Part shown: positions 1-11,105 of the stretch, in pieces
How the letters are laid out: every line of letters starts with the position of its first letter
Numbering within the stretch: the first letter of the stretch is position 1
Assembly: GCA_950295325.1 (NCBI GenBank)
Contig: OX485804.1
Span: 52,514,001 to 52,578,000 of the forward strand
Origin: Polytrichum commune
Lineage: Eukaryota > Streptophyta > Polytrichopsida > Polytrichales > Polytrichaceae
DNA: 64,000 bases
Reading direction: 5' to 3'
The notes under the pieces: generated by a model
The model's input: only the letters and a program-made list of their open reading frames with translations
Databases searched by the model: none
Told to the model about the DNA's origin: nothing
Translations under genes and position numbers: made by a program

Positions 1-61
1 ATTGGAGATCCATACTTCGGCATAGCTAATTTGTTTGGTTATTTATTTATTTATTATGAGT

Positions 62-718
62 CTATTGTGTTCTCTCTTTATAAATGTTTTGAGGTTGCTT
101 ATTATTCCTTTGGAGTTGGTCATAGAAGGTGGCTTGGCAAAGTCTATATGGTATGATGTGGGCCACATGTACATGTGGGATTGGGGTGACATTGGGTTTG
201 GCATTGCCCTCAATGGCTAGTATGTGTGCTTGATCATTATGAGAATGCATGTGTGTGCTCGAACTTTTTGGATTGTGACTTTATGTGGGAACCAAGTGAT
301 GAGGTGTACTATTGAGGCTACTAGGAGTATGTCGGGGTGGTTGTGTTGGGAGGACGGACGTTGTATGTGGTTATTGATGAGGTCTATGTTGTTTAGGTTG
401 TCCGTGAATATGTGTATATCATGAGGTAGGTTTTGTGTGCTAGCTAAGGCTAGCCAAATGGCATATAGTTCTGCTTGTAGTATGTTTTGGAACCCTAGGA
501 GTTTTTCTTCTATTGCGTGTTATTGATTAGGTTGTATCTGCTAAACATATTGTGCTCCTCATGCCTTTATCGTTCGAGGATGTAAAGGAGTTGTTTGTGT
601 ATATGCTCTTGTGGGGGTTGTATTTAAGTGGTTTTATAATATAATGTTCCAAGGAGATGGGCGGCATTTGGGTGAAGGTAGGGGGGTGGTAATTAATTTT
701 TTTGGTGTATTTATCCAT
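62..718 (-). pseudogene. RNase H domain remnant of a LINE ORF2
   Basis: Read on the minus strand with frame changes. The first segment (718-527) ends in an IYTNNSF-like motif where active enzymes have IYTDGS, so the first catalytic Asp is lost. Next, at about 492-250, comes QNILQAELYAIWLALA (the conserved Gln-Ala-Glu-Leu with catalytic Glu), then IHIFTDNLNNIDLI (the TDS.. motif with catalytic Asp), HPDILLVASI, and IQKVRAHT (the conserved RAH(T/S) before the last catalytic Asp). After a frameshift the 250-62 segment gives HNDQAHILAIEGN, matching the usual GN..AD.LA..G with Asp changed to His. Spacing and motif order fit a type I RNase H domain as found at the C-terminus of plant LINE ORF2. Frameshifts and lost catalytic residues show it is dead. 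Confidence 0.75.
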
Positions 719-719
719 T

Positions 720-2450
720 TATTTGATGTGTTTACTTTGTATGGTTTTATTGTCATTGTGGGGTTGTTTGTGACAATGTTGAGATTGTGTTTGGTTGGAT
801 AATTTGCTGAAGTTGGGGAGCAAAGGTGTGTTTCATTGGAGGGGTGTCTAGGCTATGTATGCATATGATTGTTATAAGTGCTTGTTCCAATTGGTTGTAG
901 TAAGGTGGCAATTGGGGTTCTAGCGTGTATTGTAAAGCCTTTTATACCTCTCCTCTATTAGGTGTGATGTGTGTAAATGGTCTTCTCATGCAATTGTTTA
1001 TGTCATTAGTGTTGTTGTAAAAAAATTACATATTGGGAATTTGTTGTCTATGTATTTAGTGAATATTTTTGTAGTTTTTTTTTTTGAATGTGTATAATTG
1101 TGGGTGGAGATGTACTTGGTTGTATCATGTCCATGATGCATGGGAGGTTGGAGTTAATGTGTCTTGTGTTCCATGTTATCGTGGTGAGGGAGTTGAGGGA
1201 TGGGTTTACAGTTTGTTATGGGTGTGTTGTTTAGATTGGTTGAGGTGATAATGGTTGAGTGGAGTATCCTCGGATGAGTTGATTGCTCTCAGCTAGCTCA
1301 TGGATAATTTTGGATGGGATGAATGATAGGTCTTGAGTTAGGTTCTCAATACTAATAGGTTCACCTTTTAATATTTTATGTTTATGTGGTTGTATGCTAT
1401 TTGGGTGATGGGTATTTGTGGTCACCTCAAGATTTGGGGGGTATTTTAATGGGAGAGGTGGGTTTGATATTAGTATGGGTGAGTGTTTGGAAGTTTTTGT
1501 AGTCACCTCAAGATTGTGAGGCACCTAGGGTCTAATCTAGTTGAGACAAGGTCATCGATTTTTTCACGGATTGGGCTTATCACTATGAAGTAAACCATAG
1601 ACTATGATTAAGTATAATTGTGAGTGGTTGGTTGATTGTTTGGTACTTGAGGTGGTTAATGTATGGGTCAAATTGGTTAGCTTGTATGCACAATGTGGTT
1701 TAGTTGTAGTGTGTTTGGGATATTTGTTTTTGTCTTTGGAGATGATTTATGGGTAGGTCATGTAAGATAGTTGTTATAGGGCCCAAGTAGGGTGTATATT
1801 GCCACTACGTGCTAAGAGATTGCCAAGTTGTATATGTATGTGAAAGTGTTTTGTGTACTTAGGGTTTTATGGTGTGGGTTCTCTATGTTGTAGTATGTGA
1901 GGGTGGGTATTGTACGATGTGAGGTATGTGGTGAGGGTGGGAAGTCTCATAGCTTTTGTGGGATATAATAGTGATGTGGGGGAGGTGTGTTTTGAAGGTG
2001 TGGGTGGGTGGTTTGTTGTTTATGTTGGTTGTGTAAGAAAAGTGAGTGGTGAGTGGTTATTTTTGTAGGATTTTATGTTTCTTTTGTTGAGATATTGGTG
2101 AATAAGATCAATATAATGATGAGGACTTTGATGGTTGGGTGTGGAAGGTAGATTTTTAGTGGCTTAATTGTTCTAGCTTGTGAATGGTTGGTTGACTTTG
2201 GGTTTGTGTAGTTGTAGGTTTTGCTAAATTGGGTACATTTTGGGAAGAATTATGAGTATCCAAAAAGCTAGTTTAAGTTTTTGATTGTTGAGTAAGTATG
2301 TGAGGCTACAAAGAGACGAGATAAGACAAAAGACTATACGCAGTTTGCACACTTTATTAATGAGGGAAAGGGAGGGTGCATATAATGAGGAAGATAATGC
2401 TAAGTGCTCATATGCTAAGTAAGTAAGAACTTTGTGGTAAATCTGTTGAG
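720..2450 (-). pseudogene. Probable decayed reverse-transcriptase region of the same LINE
   Basis: This stretch lies between the ORF1-like pieces and the RNase H remnant and shares their A/C-rich minus strand. Open segments are short. One (1524-1231, minus) contains a Glu-Leu-Ala-Glu then NQLIRGY stretch followed by PLSPQPI. It vaguely recalls the region just before the RT catalytic motif in some LINEs, but I cannot find a clear YADD box. The same segment holds a short internal direct repeat (PHNLEVTT / PPNLEVTT). The assignment rests on position and composition, not on a recognised domain. Confidence 0.3.
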
Positions 2451-2453
2451 GCA

Positions 2454-2880
2454 CTATTCATTGAGCATGTTATAGCCTAGGTTTGGCATTTGTGGGTGGG
2501 TGTGGTTTGGTGGGCCATGATATCCAAGGGATGCTTGGAGTTGAAGTGGGTGGCCCCCCATACATGTGGTATTCATGAAGGTACTAGGGCCTTGGTTGTT
2601 GGTGTTGGCAAGTCTTTGATAGAGGTTCGGAAGGTATGTGGCAAGACTTTGTGTGATTGCGTGCATTTGTTGTTGCGACATTTGATATTGAGAGGCCATG
2701 TTGGTGAGGATTTTGTGGTTGTTGGAGGGTGTTGGTGGCCTCTTCGATCTTGGTGGAAGTGTTGTGGTTGATTGTGATGGCAAATTTAGTGAGTTTGTCG
2801 TCAAGCTTCTCATCCCATTCTTGCATGGACTTGGTAAAATGCTTCTCCGTTAGGGTTGGGTTGATGTTGGGGTTACTCAT
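2454..2880 (-). pseudogene. ORF1/gag-like C-terminal segment (Gln/Asn-rich)
   Basis: Two overlapping minus frames, 2880-2584 and 2813-2454, together read as one product broken by a frameshift. The first part (MSNPNINPTLTEKHF...) holds a charged helix-prone stretch with Asp-Glu-Lys-Leu-Asp-Asp-Lys-Leu, plausible for a coiled coil. The second is Gln, Asn, Pro and His-rich with several Met-Gln pairs. This composition is common in the C-terminal part of retrotransposon gag/ORF1 proteins. No zinc knuckle (CX2CX4HX4C) is visible. Similar wording recurs on the minus strand near 30.2-30.4 kb. Confidence 0.4.
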
Positions 2881-2919
2881 GGCTCATGTGGGGTTTGAGC
2901 TAGGCAGATGGCAATCATG

Positions 2920-3757
2920 TTGGGGTCCGCTTCATCCTTGCCCCCTTTGTAGGGATGAATTCAACACGCACCCCAAACATATAGACGGTCTTTTGAAGCC
3001 ATTTGGTGTAGACGATGGCATTGAGGCACTGGATGTGACACCAAACCGCTTGTTTGTCATCTGCATGGTTCCCAAAGTTGAACCCAACTATGTTACCATC
3101 CCAAACTTCTTTTTGAGGGTTATAACAATGGCATTTTGAGACTCCTTTTGTGGAGGTTGTTAACCAATAGGGTTGTACTAATGTGAACCTCCGAGGGCAT
3201 AGTTGCCTCTTTCTCTCTTGTAATGCTCACCCTCAATTTTGCACGATGATAGAATATCCCTTAATTAAAGATGGATTCTCGAGATTCTTTGGTAATGAAG
3301 GTGAGAAAAATAAAGTCCTTAAATCACCTTAAATGCTTCGGGTTTTGAAAGGTTCATGTACTCATGTTGTTTGCCAACATAGTAACTCTTTCTCTCACAC
3401 AAAATTGTTTCTAAAGATACTATGGGCGTGATTATCTCTTAGGGCATCCCCTTTGAGGTGTAAGCGTAGGTTTTGGGCTTATATTGCTAACTCATAGCCT
3501 TTCTCAATCTTCTCAACTACCTTCTCACCAACCTCTAGCTCCAAAACAAAGGCCCGGTCTCCTCTCAAGAGTGCAAAACCATCCACATGTAGGCGTTTTA
3601 GATGTGCCTTTATGAAGCCCGTCCAATTCCTTGTGATTGGGTTTGTGCCTACATCAAGAGGGTTGGAGTACTCCGTATCAAGAGGAATCTCCATGTGACA
3701 GAGTCTCGCAAGGCACACACTCCTTGCGTCACTCCTACTTATGGGTTTGAAGCCCAT
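2920..3757 (-). pseudogene. ORF1/gag-like central segment
   Basis: Minus-strand frames give protein-like text interrupted by stops. 3757-3479 reads WTGFIKAHLKRLHVDGFALLRGDRAFVLEL (quoted here in parts: WTGFIKAHLKR, GFALLRGDRAF, GEKVVEKIEKGYELA). It continues past a stop as AQNLRLHLKGDALR near 3.45 kb. At about 3110-2930 another frame gives EVWDGNIVGFNFGNHADDKQ and WLQKTVYMFGVRVEFIP. The residue mix (Trp, aromatic and charged clusters) is unlike random translation, so I judge it a real but broken coding region upstream of the 2454-2880 segment. I do not recognise a named domain. Confidence 0.4.
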
Positions 3758-3957
3758 GTCAAACTAGATGGTGATTTGAAAACCTTCGGAGAAACATGCC
3801 CCTTGACTAATCTTCTCTTGGTGTAGAGTTTGTGTGAAATGAAAGGATTGTCCTTGAACCATGTCCAACCACTCATTGGGGTAGCATTTTTGGGCAACTC
3901 TTGGGAATGAGTGCCTTAGGGGTGCAAAGCTCCATAGCCTTGCTCTGTGGCCTACCT

Positions 3958-6119
3958 ATGGATTCAAATTCTATAGTTAGTGTGCTTCTCTTTCAAAGGT
4001 AGTTTGCCTCTTTCTAATCCAACGGCCTCATGGATTGGGAAGCCAAACCACAATTGTGCCACATTATCAATTCCAAATACGACACCCTTGTTCCTTGTCC
4101 TTTGTGTGTGGTCTCCTCATGAAGTGAGTGGGGGTGGCATGCTCCCACATCTAGTTTTCTTCTCTCCGCACTTTGGTTCAAGGTGGAGACTTAGTTGTTG
4201 GAGCTCATGTTTGGGATTGTGGGTGGCGTATGCTTCCGCCAAATTGGTGGTGTCAAGAGCGCCTCCAAGTGGTCTTTGCCTTCTAGTTGGACTAATGTGC
4301 AAAAGTGAGTACCTTGGAGAGGTACTCCCTTTAGTTGAAGCCACATTCTCTAACTCCATGTCAAGGTCCTCCCCTTGGTTAATGGTTGTAAACTAACCTC
4401 TTTTTGGCTTGCTCCTTCCATGAGACTAGGTTGTAGGCACCTCCGTGGACAAGAGTGTGGCTTAGTGTGTCTAACAACTACTCTATTGGGGGCTCTTGAG
4501 TTGGTCTTACATCTCTACAGCTCTCTAGGTTTCGGGTTTGATGATTGCCTCCTCGACTGTTGTGGCTGCTGTTGTGGATTCGGTTGTGGTTGTCTGGCAA
4601 AAAATTGTCGTCGTCTCCAAGAGCATTCGGGCGCGGCTGCAAACTCTAGAAACTTTCCGGGCGAGGATGTCTTCCTACTTGTTGTCTTAGTTTCATAATG
4701 TGTTCTTCTCTGCTGGTGAGATCTCCGTTGTTCTCCTTGCTGGTATGGTTCGGCTCTTCGTTGGTAACGACTGATCCTACTGCTGGTCATGGTGGGCTCC
4801 TCATTGGTGACAGGTCCTCTTTTGGTGGACTCGATGGGCTCCTCGTTGTTCAGTTCGTCGTGAGTGTCAAGTTTGCCTTTGGTGTCGTTGGTGATGTCTT
4901 TTCGAGTATTGCTAGTTGCAAAAGGGTAATCGTTGTAACTGCGCCTTGAGGTTGCCTACTGCTAGTTCTTCATGTGTTTTGAGGCGATGGGGGGTGGTTT
5001 AAGTACTTCTTTGTGTGTAGATTGTGTAGCAATGTTCTCAGTGGGTGACAACTTCTTCCCGGTATGTTTTTTGCTTTCTTGGTGTGGCTTTTCCTTTCGT
5101 GAATGTATGTGGCAGTGTTGTTGCAGGTCATTGTGTGGTGTTGGTAGAAGCTTGATGTGGGCACAACTCATGTGACAGGTAGGTTTTGCTTATTTTTGTT
5201 GAGATTAGAGTGGTATTTGCTTATATAGCTTGTTTTGAGGTGTTCTTTGATGGTTATTTTTTTGGCCATTTTGTGTGTATGGATTTGCTGGCGAGGTGGT
5301 GGGCTGAGGAGGGCGCCGATTTCTCAAGTTGAGTGTGTGATGTTGGTGTGGAGTGATTTAGGGCAGTGCATGTTGAATTTAAGAGTTGGAGTTAGGTATG
5401 AGGGAGGAGTTGTTGTTCCTCGAATGAGATGTAGTGGAGGAACGGAAGAGATCTTGGATCTGGAGGAGTTCTCTTTGTTGGGGAGCGAGGATTGGTCTTT
5501 ATGAGTGTGAAGTAGAGTTAGCTGTGAGGAAGGAGCGGATGCTTCTCGAGTTTGATGGAGTAGGTCTTGGGGTCTGGAGGGCTCTCGTAGTTGGATAGTG
5601 AGGGTTGATCTTTATGATTTTGAAGTAGAGTTGTACATTGTTGCACTAAGTACATGCAAGGATATGAGGTCTAGCAAAACGTCTGTTGGTTTCATGACTC
5701 TTGTTGTATATATGTCTTGCTTCCCAATGTGCCTAGCATTCTCGGGCACTCTTCGTCTCCTATCGTCTCTGGTTCTCGAGTTCGTTTTGCTCCTGTCGAG
5801 ATCGTGGGCTCCTGGTTTGCTTCCAAAGGGTGGAGGGCAATAACAATTGTTGTGGTGTGCGCTCCGCGCCTGGTCTCTCCACCTATGTCGTTGTTGTACA
5901 TCGTTGGTTAGTGATCTTGGTAGTTTTGATGCGTTCTGCACTAGGGTGCAATCGATCTGTTGTGAGTTTTTGTGTGTTTGCCGTTGGTGTGTGTCGATCT
6001 AGCTTGCTGCGGGGCAATGTTTGCTTCCTGTTCTAGATCTCGACTTCGATCTGTAGCTCACTCCTGTGCTATCGAGGTCTTGTTGCGCTCTTCGTTGCGG
6101 CTCTCTCATCGATCCCAAC
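3958..6119 (-). other. GC-richer 5' region of the LINE-like element
   Basis: The region contains several medium minus-strand frames, for example 4790-4515 rich in Arg, Gln and Ser, 5171-4962 and 5941-5612. None matches a family I know. GC content and CG dinucleotides are visibly higher at about 5.7-6.1 kb than in any nearby DNA, as is common for LINE 5' untranslated regions and internal promoters. The segment ends where AT-rich anonymous DNA begins at about 6120. Confidence 0.3.
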
Positions 6120-6470
6120 AGGTTATATTCATAAAAGAAAGTAACCGAATAAGAATTGTCTACTTAACGTATGCGGCCCTGCACCAAACACTTCGAACTC
6201 CACATACCTTTTTTTGGCCATTGGATGATATCACGAAATGTCTTTTATCCGGTTAGCAAATGTGAAACATGAAGATTTCAGCTTGTGAAAATCAGTTGAG
6301 CTACAAAAAAATATAACCAGTCAGAGTCAAGATTCTTCTTCCTCTTCAAGCAATCAAATAAGCCCTCCCAGTTGCGATCATTATTGAACAAAAACTCACA
6401 TTGTAATTCGAGCACATGCCTAGTCCAATTTCGTCGATGCGTATGTCTTTTTAAGTGTCCGATCTGCAGG

Positions 6471-6894
6471 CCCGGTTTACACCATGGACCAAGAGGAATG
6501 ACCATGCACCAAAAAAGTGAATGTGCTGAATTTTTTTAATATACAGTATAATGTCCAAAAAGGGTAGCTTTGAAAGAAAAACAAATTCAAGTTTGACCAT
6601 TCTCTTGTCTTCTCTTCCCCCCAAAAAATCCATTTAAAATTTATTACAACAACATTTCTTTGCCACGGGCATGCCTTTTTCCACAAGAGCACCTCTTTTG
6701 CTTCTCCTAGCGCAACATCTGTTGGACCATGTCAATGGATAATGTAGGCCTTAAGATGTCTTTTTGGGGACCTCGAACTCCATGGTCACATGGCCTTTTT
6801 TCCTTGCTGTAAACCAAAGTGGTCCCGGGACGAGTTCAACAATTAATTTATAGGGCCTTGGGACGACTTCATGGTCCATGGTGTAAACAACCCC
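6471..6894. mobile_element. GGGCC-ended MITE, family H1 (PIF/Harbinger-like)
   Basis: The ends are inverted copies: CCCGGTTTACACCATGGACC at the left and, on the other strand from the right end, GGGGTTGTTTACACCATGG. The right flank is TAA; the left flank (GCAG) is not a clean match, so the left terminus is damaged. The interior aligns end to end with 44664-45784 and, in reverse, 57424-58012: shared stretches include GACCAAGAGGAATGACCA, 'TCCAAAAAGGG' and 'TTTTGGGGACCTCGA'. GGG-type termini with TWA duplication are typical of PIF/Harbinger non-autonomous elements. No transposase is encoded. Confidence 0.7.
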
Positions 6895-7503
6895 TAAGTA
6901 GAAGCCTTGCCATATATGACTCAAATATAGGCATTTGCTTAGGAGTGTCAGTGGTGGATTAAGGCCTGATACCTGAAACAAAAATTTCAAAGTAATGGCA
7001 CTATCCTATCTTCAAGAAATGTTATAAAAAAACAACTTATTAATTTTATATTGAGGGTCCCAAAGGTCTCTTTTAAGTTAGACGGTAGACTTAAAGAGAG
7101 GTGAAACTATGGGTTTGGTCCTTCTTTTGAGAAAACTTTCTTTTAAGAGTTTGTTAGCTCGTCCTGTATTACAACCTATTCTGAAAGGTGGTTGAAACTT
7201 TTGGGACTTCCTCTTTCCACTTGTCAAACTTTGAGAGAATTTTAGGATCTAATATAGAGTATGTGCATGGGACCCGATGTCCTAAATCCTGAAACAGCCT
7301 ATGCTTGACCCACCCATCCTAGCAGGACAAGCTAAAATCACAACTTTTAATATGCCAACACCACTTTTTGTGTATGCTAATTTAAGCATTAAGAAAACTT
7401 GGATGACTTTGAGTTGATTCTCATGAACTCAAAATTTGGGACTAAACCCATGGTTTCATTTGCTTAACCTTACAAATAACTCTAGTTGCACAAGGAAAGG
7501 TTG
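6895..7503. other. Anonymous AT-rich intergenic DNA
   Basis: I see no coding region, RNA gene or clear repeat here. Only short chance frames are present. Confidence 0.5.
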
Positions 7504-7690
7504 CATAACATTATTCAGTGGTCACTGTAGGTTGGGTAGGGACAGGAATAAATCAAATAGTATTCCTAACAATACCCTGCTTATTCTCTCTCACCAACAA
7601 CTTCAATCTTATAAACAATTAAATTCGGGTGAAACACTCTTGTTGATATTATTACAATGGAACGGTTGATAGCAACTGAATAATGTTATG
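7504..7690. mobile_element. MITE with perfect 15-bp TIRs (CATAACATTATTCAG), family M2
   Basis: CATAACATTATTCAG at 7504-7518 is exactly reverse-complemented at 7676-7690, giving a 187-bp element. A second member with 16-bp TIRs (CATAACATTACTCAAC) sits at 33444-33598 and a lone end at 52943. No clean target duplication is visible here (AAAGGTTG versus TGAGAGAA), so the superfamily is not assigned. It does not encode a protein. Confidence 0.7.
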
Positions 7691-7704
7691 TGAGAGAATA
7701 CAAT

Positions 7705-7895
7705 AAACATTGCATGTGATGTCACTTATTATTTGGAGTTACACAAAACTATATTCTTTACTACTAATTAATGTGATTTTTTATCAAGTAAATATGTGAA
7801 TGTTTTATAATGTCCAAACAACCAATTTAACCTTTGTTAGAAAAGAAGAAGAGATATACAATAAATAGTTATAGCATTGCGTAATTAGTTCCAAA
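7705..7895. mobile_element. Decayed copy of TA-flanked MITE family T3
   Basis: Segments such as TTATTTGGAGTTACACAAAA, the TATCAAGTAAATATGTGAATG stretch and TGTCCAAACAACCAATTTAAC (read in parts) align with the well-preserved element at 12602-12819 and its right flank. The termini are eroded, so boundaries are approximate. Confidence 0.45.
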
Positions 7896-9539
7896 TAGTG
7901 AGTGGCACTAAATAAAATATTTTGTGCATTTTTTTTAATTGTGGGAGGTCAAATATCGGCCCACTTTCCCACTTGCTCACTGGGTCGTTGGTCACTTGGT
8001 CATTCAATAATGAACATAAATAATGGTATTAAAAGACTTACCCGTGGGTCTCAAAACCATAATAATAGTAAAATATTGAGCATCTCAAGGTGGGAGAGTA
8101 TTTGGAAATATACCCACGTCATTGTTTGGTTTGATGCCTTTTTAAACTATATTGGTAACAAGGCGGTTTTACCTAGGTATGAAGGTCATGGCATGGTATA
8201 CATGATCAGAATGATTTTGAATGCAAAAGTATCATGTGATGTTCATTTCCTACTAGTATCGATTGTTTTGGTAAATCTTCACTATAGACACCCAAATGAC
8301 ATCACAAAAAAGGGGTATCAATACAATAGTGGTTTTAACCTCCAAGCACATCGGCCACCAACATCAGTTATGATTCTTGCATATACATGTTGGGCATTAC
8401 AACACTTGACGGTGCATAGATTTGGTGAATATTCTTGGACTATATCAAATATAATTTCAAATGGAATGTCTAGTAGCTTAATTTTCTCAAATTCTTTTAT
8501 AGTTTTTACTTTGAAACACTAACTTAAATCCTATATTTTATCACACCATGTGTTTTAGTGGAATGCCAATTACCCCCCCCCCCTCCCCGTTTCTTGGTCG
8601 TATGAAATCATTTGATGAATGCACCGTGGTTTGATAGCTAGAGATTAAATGTGTCGGTGGTTGAGGGATCTCTGCCCCTTAAGGTTGGCATAGGTCATGG
8701 AGCTTGGCCTAGTAGGATGTTATTCATGCAACTACACTAAATAGGCCTATTAGTGTGGGTGGAAATTAGCGGGGAATTAATTACCATGGGTTCCACTAGT
8801 TTTTTAGTCAAGGTGGAATCGATGTGGGTCCAACCTTGGCTTCTCTCCTGAGTCTTCATGAAGCCTCCCAACCAACACGTTAGATGTTAGTTATAAGATA
8901 AAAGTCGCACAATAATAAACTGAACACCCCCCCCCCCCCCCCCCCGTTAATTTTCTAGAACAACAATTTATGTGGTCCATGCTAATTTTCTACTAAAATT
9001 TTTGCATGGGTTGAAAGTTAAGGTTGCCCAAAATATTAGGACTATTTAGTGTAGTTTGTCAAGTTGGTTAATAGTACTTGCTTTATAAACAAAGTTGCCA
9101 ATGGCTATCACTTGCTCTACAATGCCCAAGTTGAAAATACAAAAAAAGGGCAAACTCAAAAATATGGAGGCATCACGCCCGACCAATATATGGACCCACA
9201 TATCATTTGTGAGGAGTTGAGTAATACTTGACATTTAGGTCATTATGGACTTTCAATGAGTTCGGAGATAAGCAAGTAATTTTTGGAAATGTGAACACTT
9301 GTGCTCAAGTGTTATTATTTTTACACACCATGTAGCCATTATGTAAGTGATTTTATATTTAAAGACCTTGGACATGATGTGCACATGCATTTGGCACCAC
9401 AATGGAGATATCAAAACGGATGTGTGGTGATAGTTTAGTCTAGAATTAGCCAAAAAATAATTAGTTTAATATCATGTGTAAAATGGTTACCAATATAAAA
9501 CAAACATCTATTATTGAATCTTTAATTGGCAACTTCTAA
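7896..9539. other. Intergenic DNA with two C-homopolymers
   Basis: This stretch contains a 206-codon open frame (7902-8522, +) that I do not accept as a gene. Part of it (about 8160-8250) resembles 26190-26260, so it is repeat DNA. C runs lie at 8573-8583 and 8927-8945 (19 C). Nothing else is recognised. Confidence 0.45.
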
Positions 9540-9899
9540 GGGCCAATTCACATGGAGTCCCAAGTCCAAGTCCTAGTTCACTTGAGGTCAAACTCAACCA
9601 TTGAAAACATGGAAGTTGGAACTTACCACTTCATACAGAGGTTCCAAGTCCTAAGTCCCAAAAATGCCTATATGGCAACATTTGTGGGAGGTGAGACCTC
9701 GACTTGTGTTGAGAGTTGGGTCAAGCAAAAAGCTAGACCGAACTCTCAACACAAGTCCCATGAATATTTTTTACATAAAATAACCAATATCATACTATAA
9801 TGATATTCACCTGTATTTCAATGGTTTCTTCAAGCTTCAAGCTTGGGACTTGTTGACATGAGTGGGACTTGGGACTTGGGACCCCATGTGAACCAGCCC
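9540..9899. mobile_element. GGGCC-ended MITE with TAA duplication (PIF/Harbinger-like)
   Basis: The left end is GGGCCAATTCACATGG and the right end, read on the other strand, is GGGCTGGTTCACATGG. Both are followed by alternating AAGTCC/AAGTCCC motifs. TAA precedes the element (9537-9539) and follows it (9900-9902). At 360 bp with no transposase, it fits a Tourist-type MITE. The subterminal AAGTCC(C) repeats, four or more on each side in inverted orientation, could be transposase-binding or merely hairpin-forming sequence. Confidence 0.85.
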
Positions 9900-10929
9900 T
9901 AATGAACACTTGAGAAAATTTATTTAAAAGTACGAGACTGCATTTGATTGAACGACATGGACAAAAAGCCACTACTTAAGCCTATATTGTCAACTATTGG
10001 GAGGGGCTCGAGGAGGGGCCCGCATAACCACTTATTGTTATTGAGATTCTTGTCTTCCAAATTTCATGATTCTAAATGCACCAGCTCCTTGAGCATTTGT
10101 TGATCATTTCAAATTTAGTTCATGTTCTTTTTTGGACTTGCACAAGAATGTGAATTCTTGTTTATGTCCAAAATTGCCCCACATAAGCACTTTAATAGCA
10201 TATTAAATCCCCACTCAACATCTCGGGTCTCCCCAATGTTCACAAGTTACATGGGGTCTTGAATGCCACTAACAAAGGCACTAGAGTAGAAGCACCTATA
10301 TTTGACACAGTCGAGACCACTAACATGTTCTAAATTTCTCAACCCAAATAAATGAATAAATGAAGATTTTATTGGCTCTGTCTATGGGACAGAGACTATG
10401 CATCAACTTCTTCGTTTCAAGAGCAAATTTCCTAACCACTTTGTGTTCACACTTGGACGTTACTTGTTCTTGTTATTTTTGGTCCACTTTATGTAATGTG
10501 GATGTTAACTATACTTTTTATATATATATATAAGTGCTCCCTAAAATGCATTGAAAGAAATCTAGTTAACTATAGTTATTTCGGTAGTTCTTGATTATTT
10601 ATTTTAAAAAAATTGGGTGATAAATGAGTAGCTTCGATCCTCCACCTGTATTTGAGAAGAAGATGCACAAAATCCAAGAAAGGTTTGGTATAGTGAATAG
10701 CCATGAATTGGCATGAGCAAAGTGGACAACTACAATTGTAGTCTTTCATAATAAAGGACAAAGCCTCACGATTCTACCGTTTTCTTGTTTGCAAAACAAG
10801 CTAAGTTACAAAGAGGCTAATGCACTTGAGCTCATCAAATTTTCTTGCAAGCTGAAGTGGTTCCTAGTAGCACTTACCCATCCACGTTCCAATAGAATTA
10901 GCATTCAATGTTGATTTTTTGTGTCTGTC
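9900..10929. other. Anonymous AT-rich intergenic DNA
   Basis: I found no gene. There is a short TATATATATATA tract at about 10518-10532 and only short chance open frames. Confidence 0.5.
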
Positions 10930-11105
10930 ATATGGGGGCCACACCAGGGGGGTCCAGCCAGGGTTGCCTAGCCAAGGCCCTTTGGGACGCTATCCCATCT
11001 GCCATGGATGGGCAGCCCCAGCCCCGGGGGGGGGGGGGGGGGGGGGGGGGGCGCACTAGCGGGGTTGGCTGGGCCCTAGTTGGACCCTTGGTGTGGCTGC
11101 CATAT
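10930..11105. mobile_element. Small TIR element carrying a 26-bp G-homopolymer, family G4
   Basis: The left ATATGGGGGCCACACCAGG and the right end (other strand GATATGGCAGCCACACCAAGG, shown in two parts: GATATGGCAGCC, ACACCAAGG) are inverted, each followed by GGGTCCA(G/A)C(C/T)AGG. A run of 26 G lies at 11026-11051. A related element at 43381-43553 has a 15-G run at the same relative place, just before GC(G/A)CAC(T/C)AGC, and a partial copy lies at 24340-24420. The G-run is therefore an inherited element component whose length varies. Confidence 0.65.
11026..11051 (+). repeat. G homopolymer, 26 bp
   Basis: Uninterrupted G tract within the family G4 element. It could form quadruplex DNA on the + strand. 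Exact length may be affected by sequencing or polymerase error. Confidence 0.8.

Larger units (their letters stand above)
1..6119 (-). mobile_element. Decayed LINE-like (non-LTR) retrotransposon, truncated by window start
   Basis: The + strand is strikingly G/T-rich over the first ~2.9 kb, so the minus strand is A/C-rich. The minus strand reads, from high to low coordinate, a GC-richer arginine/glutamine-coding region (about 4.5-6.1 kb), ORF1/gag-like pieces (about 3.8-2.45 kb), a poorly readable stretch (2.4-0.7 kb) and an RNase H domain (718-62). Gag, then RT, then RNase H is the expected order of a plant LINE. The 0.7-2.4 kb gap is too short for a full endonuclease plus reverse transcriptase, so an internal deletion is inferred. 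Base composition changes abruptly at about 6119, after GATCCCAACAG; I take this as the 5' end. Many stops and frameshifts make it inactive. The 3' end and target duplication lie outside the window. An LTR element with unseen LTRs is a less likely alternative. Confidence 0.6.

Noticed and set aside
2490-3139. Plus-strand frames of 93 and 136 codons
   Set aside because: They are antisense to the minus-strand ORF1-like segments and have low-complexity Gly/Val/Trp composition caused by the G/T-rich strand.
7902-8522. 206-codon open frame on the + strand, the longest in the window
   Set aside because: No recognisable motif, no codon-use signal, and part of it resembles another anonymous repeat near 26.2 kb. 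One such frame in 64 kb is expected by chance.
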